From the NCBI GenBank assembly GCA_002491565.1, contig DKWE01000032.1, forward strand, positions 1-21,826: a stretch of 21,826 nucleotides of DNA. The letters run 5' to 3'. Source of the stretch: Lachnospiraceae bacterium UBA7160. Its GTDB lineage: Bacteria; Bacillota; Clostridia; Lachnospirales; Lachnospiraceae. The stretch's first letter is position 1; each line of letters begins with the position of its first letter. The notes under the pieces are model-generated. The model was given only the letters and a program-made list of their open reading frames with translations, made no database searches and had not been told where the DNA came from. Position numbers and translations under genes: made by a program. Positions 1 through 7,917 of the stretch are shown in pieces.

Positions 1-19
1 GAACGTCCCGTGGACGTTC
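1..19 (-). terminator. Perfect short hairpin downstream of the glucan operon, possible terminator
   Basis: An 8-bp perfect inverted repeat (GAACGTCC / GGACGTTC, 3-nt loop) lies 47 nt past the stop codon of the debranching-enzyme gene, the last visible gene of the operon. Its place and G+C content fit an intrinsic terminator. The U-run that would decide this falls outside the window, so the call is tentative. Confidence 0.3.
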
Positions 20-66
20 GATTCGCGCCCTCGGGGAAGAGTGACTGCAACCGTTACGAGCTTTGT

Positions 67-2022
67 TCATTTCTCCAATTCATAGTAAACCGCCAGCATC
101 TCTCCCACGCTCCACGCCTGTGCGTAGCAGCCGCGCGATTGTACCGGTCTCTTCCCGTCATAGATTTCCGCTGCCTGGCCGATACAGCCCTCTCGGAAGC
201 AGGTCTCAAAGATCCGCAGCTTTTCCATGACGTCCCTCCGGCTCCCTTGCGGCGCTTCCCAGCGAAGCTTTGCCCTCAGATACGCACCGAGCGGATAGAC
301 CCAGACGGTTCCCTGGTGATAGGCCATATCTCTTTCATACTGGCTTCCCGTGCAGAACGGATGAAACTCAGGGTCCTCCGGCGCAAGTGTCCGAAGCCCG
401 TATGCGGTATAGAGCTTCTCTTCGATCTTATCCAGAATCCGGCAAGCCTGCCGCGCATCCACCATAGAATACGGCAATGACAGCGCCCACACCTGATTGC
501 AGCGCAGCTGCTCCTCTGCATACCGGCGTTCCTCCTCCAGAGAAAGGACATCCCGCAGATAGCCCCTCTCCTCCATCCAGAACTTTTCCACAAAGCTTTG
601 CCTTGCCTTTGCAGCCAGCGCCCGGTAGGTCTGCTGCTCCTTTGTCCCGGCCTCCGCCAGAATGCAGAGTGCATTATACCACAGCGCATTGATCTCCACG
701 GTCTTTCCGTGTCTCGGTGTCGGAAGGATATCGCCGAAGCGGACGTCCATCCAGGTCACCTGCTCATCGCCCGCCCCGGCACTGACCAGACCGTCCGCAT
801 CCATAAAAATATGGTAATCGGTCCCTCTCCGGTACCAGGAAACGATCTCCTCCATCACAGGAAGCAGATCCGCAAAAAATTGCTGATCACCGGACACCCG
901 TCTATATTCATATACGGCTTCTATGAACCACAGGGAGGCATCCGCCGTATTGTACATCGGCGCGTCCTCCCCCTCCGGAAACAGATTCGGCATCAGGCCC
1001 CTCTGGCAGTAGGCGGCAAATGTGCCGAGAATGCTCCTTGCTCTCTCAAACTGCCCCGTCAGAACAGCACACCCAGTTACCGCGATCATCGTATCACGTC
1101 CCCAGTCACCGAAAAATGGATACCCGGCAATGATCGAATCTCCGCCTGTCGACTCCCGCTTCACCAGAAACTGATCCGCACACCGCACCAGCTTCCTCGC
1201 TGCAGGATGCTGCAGCCCGGCACCCTCCTGCAGCGCCGAAAGTCTGCGCAGCTCCGCCTGAATACAGTCTTCTGTGTGCAGCCCCTGTTCAACCAGATGA
1301 TCGCTGTAGAGCAGCTCCAATTCTGTATCATCGTCCTTCGCCTCAAAGGCCACTTCATGATTGATCACTGCACTGCCCACCGCATCCCTTCCGTCCCGTG
1401 CATCACAGAAAAAATACAGATCACGGATCCGCTCTTCTTCCACCGGGCGTATGCTGCCGTTCGTCCGGTAATACAAGGTCCTGCCATTACTCTGAATCGT
1501 ATGCTCCCCCACCGCAAACGCCTGGTTCTCACCCGGCCGGCTGTTTTTTGCCGCAAACTGAAGCAGCGGACGCACCAGAAGCCGGACCCGGATCCCTCGC
1601 GGCGCCCGGACCTTCCAGGAGATCCCGATCGTATTCTCCTCATGCACCATGACGAGCTGTTTGTAAACCGTGACCGGACCGGCCTGGTAAACCCACACCG
1701 GAAGCCCCTCCCACTCAAACATCTGAAGCAGCTCATGTCCCTGCTGATTTTTCGTAGATGTCACATAGGATTGCCCTGACAGCTCATACGATACCGGTTC
1801 CGTGCTCCCCTCCCCTGTAAGCTCCACAGTCTCCTGCAAAGCGGTGATATAGTGATACCGGAAATTCGGCGCCTTCTCCGCCGCCATCAGCAACGCATGA
1901 TCTCCTCTGGATACCGCTCCGGTCACAGTCAGAGAACAGTACCCTCCCAGTCCGTTGGTAAGAAGAAAGCAACGCGTTTCTCTGTCCTCTTCATTCCTCC
2001 AGTCATTCGGCCCAAATCTCAT
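67..2022 (-). CDS. Glycogen-debranching-type amylo-alpha-1,6-glucosidase (GDE family, GH133-like)
   Basis: A 651-residue cytoplasmic enzyme without signal peptide. The N-terminal part (about 1-260) opens with the FLLTNGLGGY stretch typical of bacterial GDE N domains. The C-terminal part (about 290-650) is the alpha/alpha-barrel glucosidase domain, with a GYPFFGDWGRDT motif carrying a likely catalytic or substrate-binding aspartate, then ADASLWF and WVYPLGAYLRA. Known members hydrolyse alpha-1,6 branches of glycogen or limit dextrins. An upstream in-frame GTG at 2040 exists, but the ATG at 2022 is preceded by GGAGGTG at about 9 nt, so I use 2022. That ribosome binding site lies in the last codons of the pullulanase gene, whose stop is 5 nt upstream, so the two genes are almost certainly cotranscribed and coupled. 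It is the last gene of the transporter-pullulanase operon. Family assignment is firm; the exact substrate is inferred. Confidence 0.88.
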   Translation of the reverse strand: MRFGPNDWRNEEDRETRCFLLTNGLGGYCSLTVTGAVSRGDHALLMAAEKAPNFRYHYITALQETVELTGEGSTEPVSYELSGQSYVTSTKNQQGHELLQMFEWEGLPVWVYQAGPVTVYKQLVMVHEENTIGISWKVRAPRGIRVRLLVRPLLQFAAKNSRPGENQAFAVGEHTIQSNGRTLYYRTNGSIRPVEEERIRDLYFFCDARDGRDAVGSAVINHEVAFEAKDDDTELELLYSDHLVEQGLHTEDCIQAELRRLSALQEGAGLQHPAARKLVRCADQFLVKRESTGGDSIIAGYPFFGDWGRDTMIAVTGCAVLTGQFERARSILGTFAAYCQRGLMPNLFPEGEDAPMYNTADASLWFIEAVYEYRRVSGDQQFFADLLPVMEEIVSWYRRGTDYHIFMDADGLVSAGAGDEQVTWMDVRFGDILPTPRHGKTVEINALWYNALCILAEAGTKEQQTYRALAAKARQSFVEKFWMEERGYLRDVLSLEEERRYAEEQLRCNQVWALSLPYSMVDARQACRILDKIEEKLYTAYGLRTLAPEDPEFHPFCTGSQYERDMAYHQGTVWVYPLGAYLRAKLRWEAPQGSRRDVMEKLRIFETCFREGCIGQAAEIYDGKRPVQSRGCYAQAWSVGEMLAVYYELEK

Positions 2023-2027
2023 TCGTC

Positions 2028-4016
2028 TCACACCTCCCACGCTTCTCCGTATACCGTCACCTGTCCGCGCCAGGACCGTACCAGCTCCGTCCGCGTCACG
2101 CGCTGTTCCTTCCCGAGATACACCTGGTTTCCATCCGAGATCAGCCTGCGGTCCGCCTCCGGAAGCCGGATCTCATCAGACTCTGCTCCGTCCACCTTTT
2201 TCGCATTATAAATCACCCACAGTCTGCGATACGCATCCGTCCTGCTGTCCGCGTCAACAGAAAATGCCACAATTCCCGCGTCTGTCTCATAAAACCGGAT
2301 CTTTTCCAGTGCTTCCCGCCCGCGTTTCCGGTAAACCGCCATCGTCCGGCGCAGCTTCAGCATCTCTCTGTAATACTGCATCAGATCCTCAAACTGATAC
2401 ATCCGCTCCCAGTCCAGTGCATTCAGCTCCGGCGAAGAGGCATAGCTGTTTCCATCCCCCAGTTTCGTCCTCGCCGCCTCTTCCCCCGCCTGGAAAAAGA
2501 CGGTCCCCAGACTCGTCATCACAATCCCCGCCGCAAAGCGGTTTGCCTTCAGGACTTCTTCATCTCTGCCTGCAAAATCCGGCTTTTCCAGCATCGTAAT
2601 ATTCAGCTTGTCCCACAGCGTCCAGTTGTCATGCGCAGACACATAGGTGATCGTCTGTCCCGGTCCATGAGGCTGATAGCCGCCTGCTCCGTCGCACCAT
2701 GCAAGTACGCAGGACCGGATCGCTGATTCCATCCCCTGTCTTCCGTTTACAAAGCCCGGGACCTTTGCCTCTGTCACGCTCCCCTTTATCGCATCCCTCG
2801 TATCATCATTGAATATGGCGATTGTTTCTTCCAGCTGTGCCACATTCTTTTTCACCGCAGCCACGGCTCCATCCTTCATCGCTGTCTCGGTGCCGGACCA
2901 CGGTTCCCCATACAGGAACATGCGGCTTCCTCCCGGCAGCTCCCGCAGCCGTCTGCGGATTTCATTCATCGTCTCTACATCATGCAGCCCCATCAGGTCA
3001 AACCGGAATCCGTCAATATGGTATTCCTTCGCCCAGTAGCAGACCGAGTCTGCCATGTACTTCCGGTACATGAGATGCTCGCTTGCCGTATCATTTCCAC
3101 AGATGGAACCGTCCGACCATGTCCCGTCCTCCCGGAAACGGTAATAATAGTACGGCACCGTCCTCTGGAAACAGGAATCGGAAGAATACGTATGATTATA
3201 GACCATATCCATGATCACCCCGATCCCAGCTTCGTGAAGGGCCAGCACCATCTCCTTAAATTCCCGGATACGCACTCTCCCATCCTCAGCATCGGTCGCG
3301 TAGCTTCCCTCCGGGACATTGTAATTGACCGGATCATATCCCCAGTTAAACTGCGTCCGGAAGTCTCCTGCCTCATCCACGGAGCCAAAGTCAAAACACG
3401 GAAGCAGATGCACATGTGTAATTCCCAATGTTTTCAGATAGGCAAGCCCGGTGGGCTTCTCCCCTTCTCCATTTAAAGTGGCATCTGCAACGGCAAAAGC
3501 CTTATACTTTCCCCGGTACGCTTCCGGGATGCCGGAGCTTTTTGCAAAGGAAAAGTCTTTGATATGAAGCTCGTAGATCACCGGCAGGAACTGCGCATCA
3601 TACCGCCAGGTATCCTCGTGCCAGTGCTCTGGGCAGGTATCCTCCAGATCCACGACCATACTCCGCTTTCCATTGCCCCCGCAGGCCCTCGCATAGGGAT
3701 CCTGTGTCTCCTGCACTCCCTCCTCCGTGCAAACGGTGTACGTGTAATACAGATTTTTCACGTCCGGCGCCAGATGGAGCACCCACGTTCCCTGTTCCGC
3801 GCGTTCCATCGCAATGGTCCTCAGAAGGTCATCCTTCCCCGGATCTCCGCTCCGGTACAGATTCAGGCTCACTGCCTCTGCGGTCGGCGCCCAGAGCCGG
3901 AACGCCGCTCCCTCATCGCTCCAGGTACAGCCCAGATCCTCGCCGCCATAATAATAGGTCTGCTCAAACAGCTCCGACTCAAAATAATGTTTCCACTCTG
4001 CAGGTGTTTTTCTCAT
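2028..4016 (-). CDS. pulA: Type I pullulanase (GH13), intracellular debranching enzyme
   Basis: A 662-residue protein without signal peptide, hence cytoplasmic. An N-terminal CBM48-like domain (about 15-120, with FRLWAPTAEAVSLNLY) is followed by the GH13 barrel. The pullulanase signature FNWGYDP is at about 223-229. Conserved GH13 regions are DMVYNH (270-275), GFRFDLMG with nucleophile D340, LYGEPW with acid/base E371, and SAHDN with D463, so all catalytic residues are present. Length matches type I pullulanases. It hydrolyses alpha-1,6 links of pullulan and branched maltodextrins. The ATG follows a GGGAGGAATGACAGG ribosome binding site. It lies after the MalG-like permease gene, separated by a 134-bp gap with an inverted-repeat element, and runs directly into the debranching-enzyme gene. 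Lack of an export signal fits action on imported oligosaccharides. Confidence 0.95.
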   Translation of the reverse strand: MRKTPAEWKHYFESELFEQTYYYGGEDLGCTWSDEGAAFRLWAPTAEAVSLNLYRSGDPGKDDLLRTIAMERAEQGTWVLHLAPDVKNLYYTYTVCTEEGVQETQDPYARACGGNGKRSMVVDLEDTCPEHWHEDTWRYDAQFLPVIYELHIKDFSFAKSSGIPEAYRGKYKAFAVADATLNGEGEKPTGLAYLKTLGITHVHLLPCFDFGSVDEAGDFRTQFNWGYDPVNYNVPEGSYATDAEDGRVRIREFKEMVLALHEAGIGVIMDMVYNHTYSSDSCFQRTVPYYYYRFREDGTWSDGSICGNDTASEHLMYRKYMADSVCYWAKEYHIDGFRFDLMGLHDVETMNEIRRRLRELPGGSRMFLYGEPWSGTETAMKDGAVAAVKKNVAQLEETIAIFNDDTRDAIKGSVTEAKVPGFVNGRQGMESAIRSCVLAWCDGAGGYQPHGPGQTITYVSAHDNWTLWDKLNITMLEKPDFAGRDEEVLKANRFAAGIVMTSLGTVFFQAGEEAARTKLGDGNSYASSPELNALDWERMYQFEDLMQYYREMLKLRRTMAVYRKRGREALEKIRFYETDAGIVAFSVDADSRTDAYRRLWVIYNAKKVDGAESDEIRLPEADRRLISDGNQVYLGKEQRVTRTELVRSWRGQVTVYGEAWEV

Positions 4017-4044
4017 CCTGTCATTCCTCCCTGTCTAAAAGAGC

Positions 4045-4145
4045 AGGGGCTGTGATAAAGCCGCCTCTTTCTGCGTGAAAACAGCGAAATACCGAAGAAA
4101 ACCGTTGTTTTCCAAATCGCAGGAAGGACTTTTTTCACAGCCCCT
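4045..4145 (-). repeat. 101-bp inverted-repeat element with nested hairpin, between permease and pullulanase genes
   Basis: The ends are a perfect 11-bp inverted repeat (AGGGGCTGTGA at 4045-4055, TCACAGCCCCT at 4135-4145), extendable inward to about 15-16 bp with one mismatch. Inside lies a smaller hairpin (GAAAAC, AACG loop, GTTTTC in the sense strand). There is no U-run after the left end, so it is not a simple terminator. It may be an mRNA-processing or stabilising structure, or a copy of a small palindromic repeat family; only a genome-wide search could tell. Confidence 0.5.
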
Positions 4146-4150
4146 TCTTG

Positions 4151-5011
4151 TCAGCCTTTTACAGCTCCGCCGGATACTCCCTCCACATAATACTTCTGCA
4201 TACTGATGAACAGTGCTGCAATCGGTATGGAAATCAGCACACAGCCCGCCGCAAACTGCGTATAATAGTCATTGATAAATTCCCGCTCCAGCATTTTGAA
4301 CAGTCCCAGCGCCACGGTATAGTTGTCATAGTTATCTCCCATAATGACACTTGCAAAAATGAAGTCCATCCACGGAGAAAGGAACGATGTGAGCACCGTG
4401 TAGACGATGATTGGCTTCGACAGCGGTACCGTGATCTTGAAAAAGGTCTGCATTCTGGTCGCACCGTCCAGATAGGCCGCCTCGTCCAGCGCACGCGGAA
4501 GTGTGTCAAAAAAGCCTTTTGCGATGAAGAAGCCAAGTCCTGCGCCGCCGGAGTACACCATAATCAGAGCTGCGAGTGACTGTGTGATGCCGATTCCCTT
4601 CAGTATGTAATATATGGCAATCATAGACATAAAGCCAGGGAACATTCCAAGAATCATCGCGATATTCATCAAGGGCTTTCTCATCCGAAAGCGCATTCTC
4701 GACATGACATAGGAAACAGCAAGCACAAAAAACGTCGAGATCACACAGCTGCAGACCGCTACGAACAACGTATTGGTAAACCACCTGGTGAAGTGGAACT
4801 GCGTGTTATCCGTCAAAAGCCTTACGTAGTTGTCAATCGTGTAGCCCTTTGGAAAAAAGTAGGAGGTATACGAACCCGATTCTTTCCGAAAAGACGTCAT
4901 AACTACCCACATAATCGGAATCATCCAGATGAAGGACAGGACAGACAGTGTGATATAGGATGCCACATCCTTCATTTTTTTATTTCTTGACATAGACCCT
5001 GAATTAAACAT
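4151..5011 (-). CDS. Sugar ABC transporter permease, MalG type
   Basis: A 286-residue integral membrane protein with about six predicted helices, the first at about 17-40 after a short basic N terminus. The EAA loop that contacts the ATPase is clear: EAAYLDGATRMQTFFKITVPLSKP region, with the conserved EAA and G residues, in the C-terminal half. This is the binding-protein-dependent (CUT1) MalG family, which pairs with a MalF-type subunit. The start ATG overlaps the TAA stop of the MalF-like gene (TAATG), with AGGAGG about 10 nt upstream, so the two are translationally coupled. The next genes are pullulanase and debranching enzyme, which supports maltodextrin or branched glucan import; specificity is inferred from context. 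No ATPase gene is in the operon. Confidence 0.93.
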   Translation of the reverse strand: MFNSGSMSRNKKMKDVASYITLSVLSFIWMIPIMWVVMTSFRKESGSYTSYFFPKGYTIDNYVRLLTDNTQFHFTRWFTNTLFVAVCSCVISTFFVLAVSYVMSRMRFRMRKPLMNIAMILGMFPGFMSMIAIYYILKGIGITQSLAALIMVYSGGAGLGFFIAKGFFDTLPRALDEAAYLDGATRMQTFFKITVPLSKPIIVYTVLTSFLSPWMDFIFASVIMGDNYDNYTVALGLFKMLEREFINDYYTQFAAGCVLISIPIAALFISMQKYYVEGVSGGAVKG

Positions 5012-6384
5012 TACTGGAACGCCTCCTCATTATTGTATGCGGATGTCCTGCGGTAAGTCAGCAGTGAAAATACCGCTGATATCACAAACACAAGAATACC
5101 AATCGTTGACGCGTAGCTGTAATCCTTACTGCTTACCGTCAGCTTATACAGCCAGGTAACCAGCAGGTCTGTCTTTCCCGCCTGATAATAGTCGAGCGTA
5201 CTCGGGCCTCCTCCGGAAAGCAGATAGATCACATTGAAATTATTGATATTTCCAATAAACTGTGTGATCAGATACGGGGTTGTCACGAAAATAACATACG
5301 GCATCGTAATCTTCCGGAACATCACGCTTGCATTTGCACCGTCCACGCGTGCCGCCTCATACAGCGATTCCGGGATATTCATCAGAATACCTGACGTGAT
5401 CAGCATCGTATACGGAATACCAATCCACAGGTTCACGACGATAATCGTCACCTTTGCCATCGTGGCATCCGTGAGGAAGGGAATACTTTCTTTGATCCAG
5501 CCCATGCTCTTCAAAAGAACATTCACCGCGCCATCCGGCTGAAGCATCGTCTTCATGACCAGAAGCGACACGAAGGACGGGATTGCGATCGACATAACGA
5601 ACATGGTTCTCCAGAACGGTTTAAATTTTACACTCTTCCGGTTGATCAGCAGAGCAAGAAGGATTCCGCCAATATAGTTCAGCAGTGTGGCAAAAACTGC
5701 CCATGTAATCGTCCAGCCGAGCACCGGCCAGAAGGTCTGCGAAATCAGGCCGCCCGAGCCAAGGATCGTCCCGAAGTTATCCAGCCCGATCCAGTCGAAC
5801 AGATTTCCCGGCGGCTGATGCGTATTGTCGTAGTTGGTGAACGCAACCAGAATCATATATACCAGAGGCATCACCGTGAAGGCCAGAACACCGAGCATCG
5901 GAAGCGCCAGCATGGTGCGGTGAAATTTTGCATCAAGGTACGTCTTCACATCATCGATAAAGCCCGGGATATGCTTTCCCTTTGCCTCAAGCTCCTGCAC
6001 CTCCAGAGCCGACTTCAGATTTGCCCTCCAGGTCATCACAAACGCGACGATCACAAACAGGCACAGCACGCCCCAGAGCAGAAGCAGCATGGAATTATCT
6101 CCCTCTGCCAGCACATCAATTCCAAGCGTCTCATCAAATACCCATCCCTGTGTCTGTGTGCCCAGCGTGATCATTCCCTTCAGAGCCTCGATCCCGCTCT
6201 TTGCCATATACAGAAGAAAGGACACTTCCAGAAACAGAAAAATACATCCTTTCACGATCTGCTTTCTTCTCAGATTCGCGATTCCCATGATTACGAGAGA
6301 TAATTTTGCCCAGATATCCCCCTTCGATACCACCCCGGCCACAACTGACTCCGGCAGCACTCTCTTTTTTCCTGTTTTACCCAT
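5011..6384 (-). CDS. Sugar ABC transporter permease, MalF type
   Basis: A 457-residue membrane protein. It is longer than minimal CUT1 permeases because of an N-terminal extension of about 160 residues: a basic cytoplasmic stretch, two hydrophobic helices (about 46-65 and 97-117) and a soluble segment, as in maltose-type MalF proteins. The core permease domain follows, with an EAA loop near EAARVDGANASVMFRKITMP. An earlier in-frame ATG at 6420 exists, but the ATG at 6384 has a good AGAAGGAG site 6 nt upstream, so I use 6384. The gene overlaps the MalG-like gene by one base. Upstream is the MalE-like gene, with a 114-bp gap containing a REP-like hairpin and a second hairpin that can pair with the ribosome binding site. 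Substrate is inferred as maltodextrin from the neighbouring debranching enzymes. Confidence 0.92.
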   Translation of the reverse strand: MGKTGKKRVLPESVVAGVVSKGDIWAKLSLVIMGIANLRRKQIVKGCIFLFLEVSFLLYMAKSGIEALKGMITLGTQTQGWVFDETLGIDVLAEGDNSMLLLLWGVLCLFVIVAFVMTWRANLKSALEVQELEAKGKHIPGFIDDVKTYLDAKFHRTMLALPMLGVLAFTVMPLVYMILVAFTNYDNTHQPPGNLFDWIGLDNFGTILGSGGLISQTFWPVLGWTITWAVFATLLNYIGGILLALLINRKSVKFKPFWRTMFVMSIAIPSFVSLLVMKTMLQPDGAVNVLLKSMGWIKESIPFLTDATMAKVTIIVVNLWIGIPYTMLITSGILMNIPESLYEAARVDGANASVMFRKITMPYVIFVTTPYLITQFIGNINNFNVIYLLSGGGPSTLDYYQAGKTDLLVTWLYKLTVSSKDYSYASTIGILVFVISAVFSLLTYRRTSAYNNEEAFQ

Positions 6385-6390
6385 ACGATT

Positions 6391-6411
6391 CTCCTTCTGA
6401 CAGAAGCGGAG
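6391..6411 (-). promoter_or_regulatory. Hairpin able to mask the ribosome binding site of the MalF-like gene
   Basis: In the sense RNA, CUCCGCUUCU can pair with AGAAGGAG (five pairs CUUCU/AGAAG around a GUC loop, then CUC/GAG after a 2-nt bulge). AGAAGGAG is the Shine-Dalgarno sequence of the permease start at 6384, so the fold would sequester it. Short stems of this kind can arise by chance; function is inference. Confidence 0.3.
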
Positions 6412-6455
6412 CTGCCGCAAACCCGGACAGCCCCGCCAACATCTCCTGCCTGATA

Positions 6456-6490
6456 TTACTGTTCACGGCCATCCTGGTTGCGAACAGTAA
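6456..6490 (-). repeat. REP-like hairpin with GGA loop after the MalE-like gene
   Basis: A perfect 9-bp inverted repeat (TTACTGTTC / GAACAGTAA) with a 17-nt centre begins 8 nt after the MalE-like stop codon, in the gap before the MalF-like gene. In the sense RNA the stem extends with one G-U pair, one G-C pair and, after two mismatches, CCA/UGG closing a GGA loop. It resembles the hairpin at 7880-7910 in both stem and loop sequence. No U-run follows, so it is not a terminator. Such hairpins between malE and malF are known in E. coli to raise malE mRNA over malF; the same role here is inferred. Confidence 0.6.
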
Positions 6491-6498
6491 CTGCATGA

Positions 6499-7731
6499 TT
6501 ATTCTCCGATCCTTGACAGAATTCCTGTCACCATGGTATCCAGCTTTTCCTGCATGTTATCTTTCGTCACTGCTTTTGCAATACAGTCCTGTCCGAATGC
6601 TTCCATCGGTGACCAGAAATTTGCAATCTGCGGAATAGACGGCTGTACCGTAGAGGTCTTTACCTGCTCAGAAAGCACTGCGACCGCCGGGCTTGTAGCA
6701 AGGAGATCAGTGTCATTTACAAGGTTCAGATTCGTCGGGGAAGAATTACGCACCTCGAAGCGGATCTTCTGACACTTCTCACTGGAAAGGTACTCCGCAA
6801 ACAGCATAGACTCCAGCGGATATTTTGTCTGCGCATTTACACCGTACAGGTTGAAGTTTACGATTGTGCTCGGACTCATCTCCGTTCCATCCTCAAGCGT
6901 GACCGTCGGCACAGTCGTTACGCCAAAGTTCTCACCCAGGCTCTCCTGAATCGCTGACGCGTTCCAGGTACCAGTCAGCGTTGCCGCCAGCGTGCCATCC
7001 TTGAAGGCTGCAAGGAGCAGCGCATCGTCATGATTTTTCACCTTCGGATTCGTTGCAAGTCCAAGAAGGTAGTCGCCGACCAGAACGCCGTTCTCATTGT
7101 TGAAGTCACACTGCGTCGGGTCTGAGCCATCCTCGCCAAACAGCGTGCAGCCTGCTCCGAAGAAGAAGGAAGAGGTATACCAGCCGTTATCAAGATCCAT
7201 AGAGAAATTCGTCACATCGTCCCCAAGGTCCTTCGCCAGCATCGTATCCAGGTTTTTCACCTCATCCTCTGTGTACTTGCTCTTGTCATAGTACATAAAG
7301 AAGGAATTGGACGTATTCGGGTATCCATACATCTCTCCATTGATGGTAGCCGCATCTACGGAATTCGGAAGATTGTTTGCGATGATTTCTTCTTTATTCT
7401 TTGTTACGCGGTACAGCACGCCTGCCGCCTGAAGCTCTGCGAGCTGATCCGATGCAAACTCGAAAACATCCGCTGCCACCGACGGGTCCTTCAGAACCTC
7501 CGTCTTTGCATCTGCCGAGCTGACGACCGCTGTGTTAATCGTCCAGTCTGCTGCCTCCGGATGGTCCTCCTTGAAATTCTCGATGATGGTCTGAAGCATC
7601 TCCTGATCTTCCTGTGATCCCCACACCTTGATTTCTGCGTCGGACGCATACTCCGCTGCTGACACACATCCTGTCGCCATTGCCGCTGCCATCACTGCTG
7701 CAAACATGGCTGCTCTCATTTTGTTTCTCAT
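6499..7731 (-). CDS. Extracellular solute-binding protein, MalE-like maltodextrin-binding lipoprotein
   Basis: A 410-residue exported protein. The N terminus is basic (MRNKMR), then hydrophobic (about 7-20), then a lipobox-like MATGC with the cysteine at about residue 21; a type I site near VSAAEYA is an alternative. The mature part is a family 1 sugar-binding protein, with KVWGSQEDQEMLQTIIENF at its start as in maltose-binding proteins and the typical GTWNAS and YPLESMLFAEYLSS stretches. It would capture sugars outside the membrane and deliver them to the permease pair encoded just downstream. The frame opens at 7797, but the ATG at 7731 has AAGGAG 9 nt upstream and gives a proper signal peptide. 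Expected to be the most abundant product of the operon, which fits the hairpin directly after its stop. Confidence 0.9.
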   Translation of the reverse strand: MRNKMRAAMFAAVMAAAMATGCVSAAEYASDAEIKVWGSQEDQEMLQTIIENFKEDHPEAADWTINTAVVSSADAKTEVLKDPSVAADVFEFASDQLAELQAAGVLYRVTKNKEEIIANNLPNSVDAATINGEMYGYPNTSNSFFMYYDKSKYTEDEVKNLDTMLAKDLGDDVTNFSMDLDNGWYTSSFFFGAGCTLFGEDGSDPTQCDFNNENGVLVGDYLLGLATNPKVKNHDDALLLAAFKDGTLAATLTGTWNASAIQESLGENFGVTTVPTVTLEDGTEMSPSTIVNFNLYGVNAQTKYPLESMLFAEYLSSEKCQKIRFEVRNSSPTNLNLVNDTDLLATSPAVAVLSEQVKTSTVQPSIPQIANFWSPMEAFGQDCIAKAVTKDNMQEKLDTMVTGILSRIGE

Positions 7732-7739
7732 AAAACTGT

Positions 7740-7880
7740 TCTCCTTTCCTGTTTCCGCCCCCCGGCGGCTGCTCTTTTGATGAAAAAATTCTAGCACTGA
7801 GAACCGTTTTACCAGTACAAAATACTAAACCCGATTTATAAATTTTTATACTTATTGTAAATCCTTCCCTGTTTTTATTA
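7740..7880 (-). promoter_or_regulatory. A+T-rich leader and probable promoter region of the MalE-like gene
   Basis: The gap between the upstream lipoprotein gene and the MalE-like gene holds A+T-rich sequence with TTTACA and TATAAA boxes 15 bp apart, shorter than ideal. Further down are a partial palindrome GTACTG / CAGTGC around AAAACGGTTCT and a run of six T. A promoter is expected here because the MalE-like gene starts a new transport unit, but I cannot fix the boxes. A LacI/CcpA-type site at AAAACGGTTCT is possible but weak. Confidence 0.3.
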
Positions 7881-7910
7881 TGGTTCACGGTCATCCTGAC
7901 CACGAACCAT
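7880..7910 (-). repeat. GGA-loop hairpin after the solute-binding lipoprotein gene
   Basis: In the sense RNA this forms a continuous 14-bp stem (AUGGUUCGUGGUCA / UGACCGUGAACCAU, including G-U and U-G pairs) with a 3-nt GGA loop. It starts 7 nt after the stop of the lipoprotein gene. The two wobble positions would be mismatches in RNA from the other strand, so the structure fits the minus-strand transcript. A-rich sequence rather than a U-run follows, so it is not a terminator. Sequence and placement match the hairpin after the MalE-like gene. Confidence 0.6.
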
Positions 7911-7917
7911 CACGCGC

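Noticed and set aside
1..60. Possible tRNA 3' part because of GTTCGATTC
   Set aside because: The T-arm stem does not pair and no acceptor or anticodon arms are visible; only a short hairpin is supported.
598..1779. Long plus-strand frame of 393 codons
   Set aside because: It lies wholly antisense to the debranching-enzyme gene, has no ribosome binding site or recognisable family, and is a by-product of G+C-rich codons.
7810..7825. CcpA/LacI-type operator at AAAACGGTTCT
   Set aside because: Matches to the catabolite-repression consensus are too few; kept only as a remark in the leader entry.
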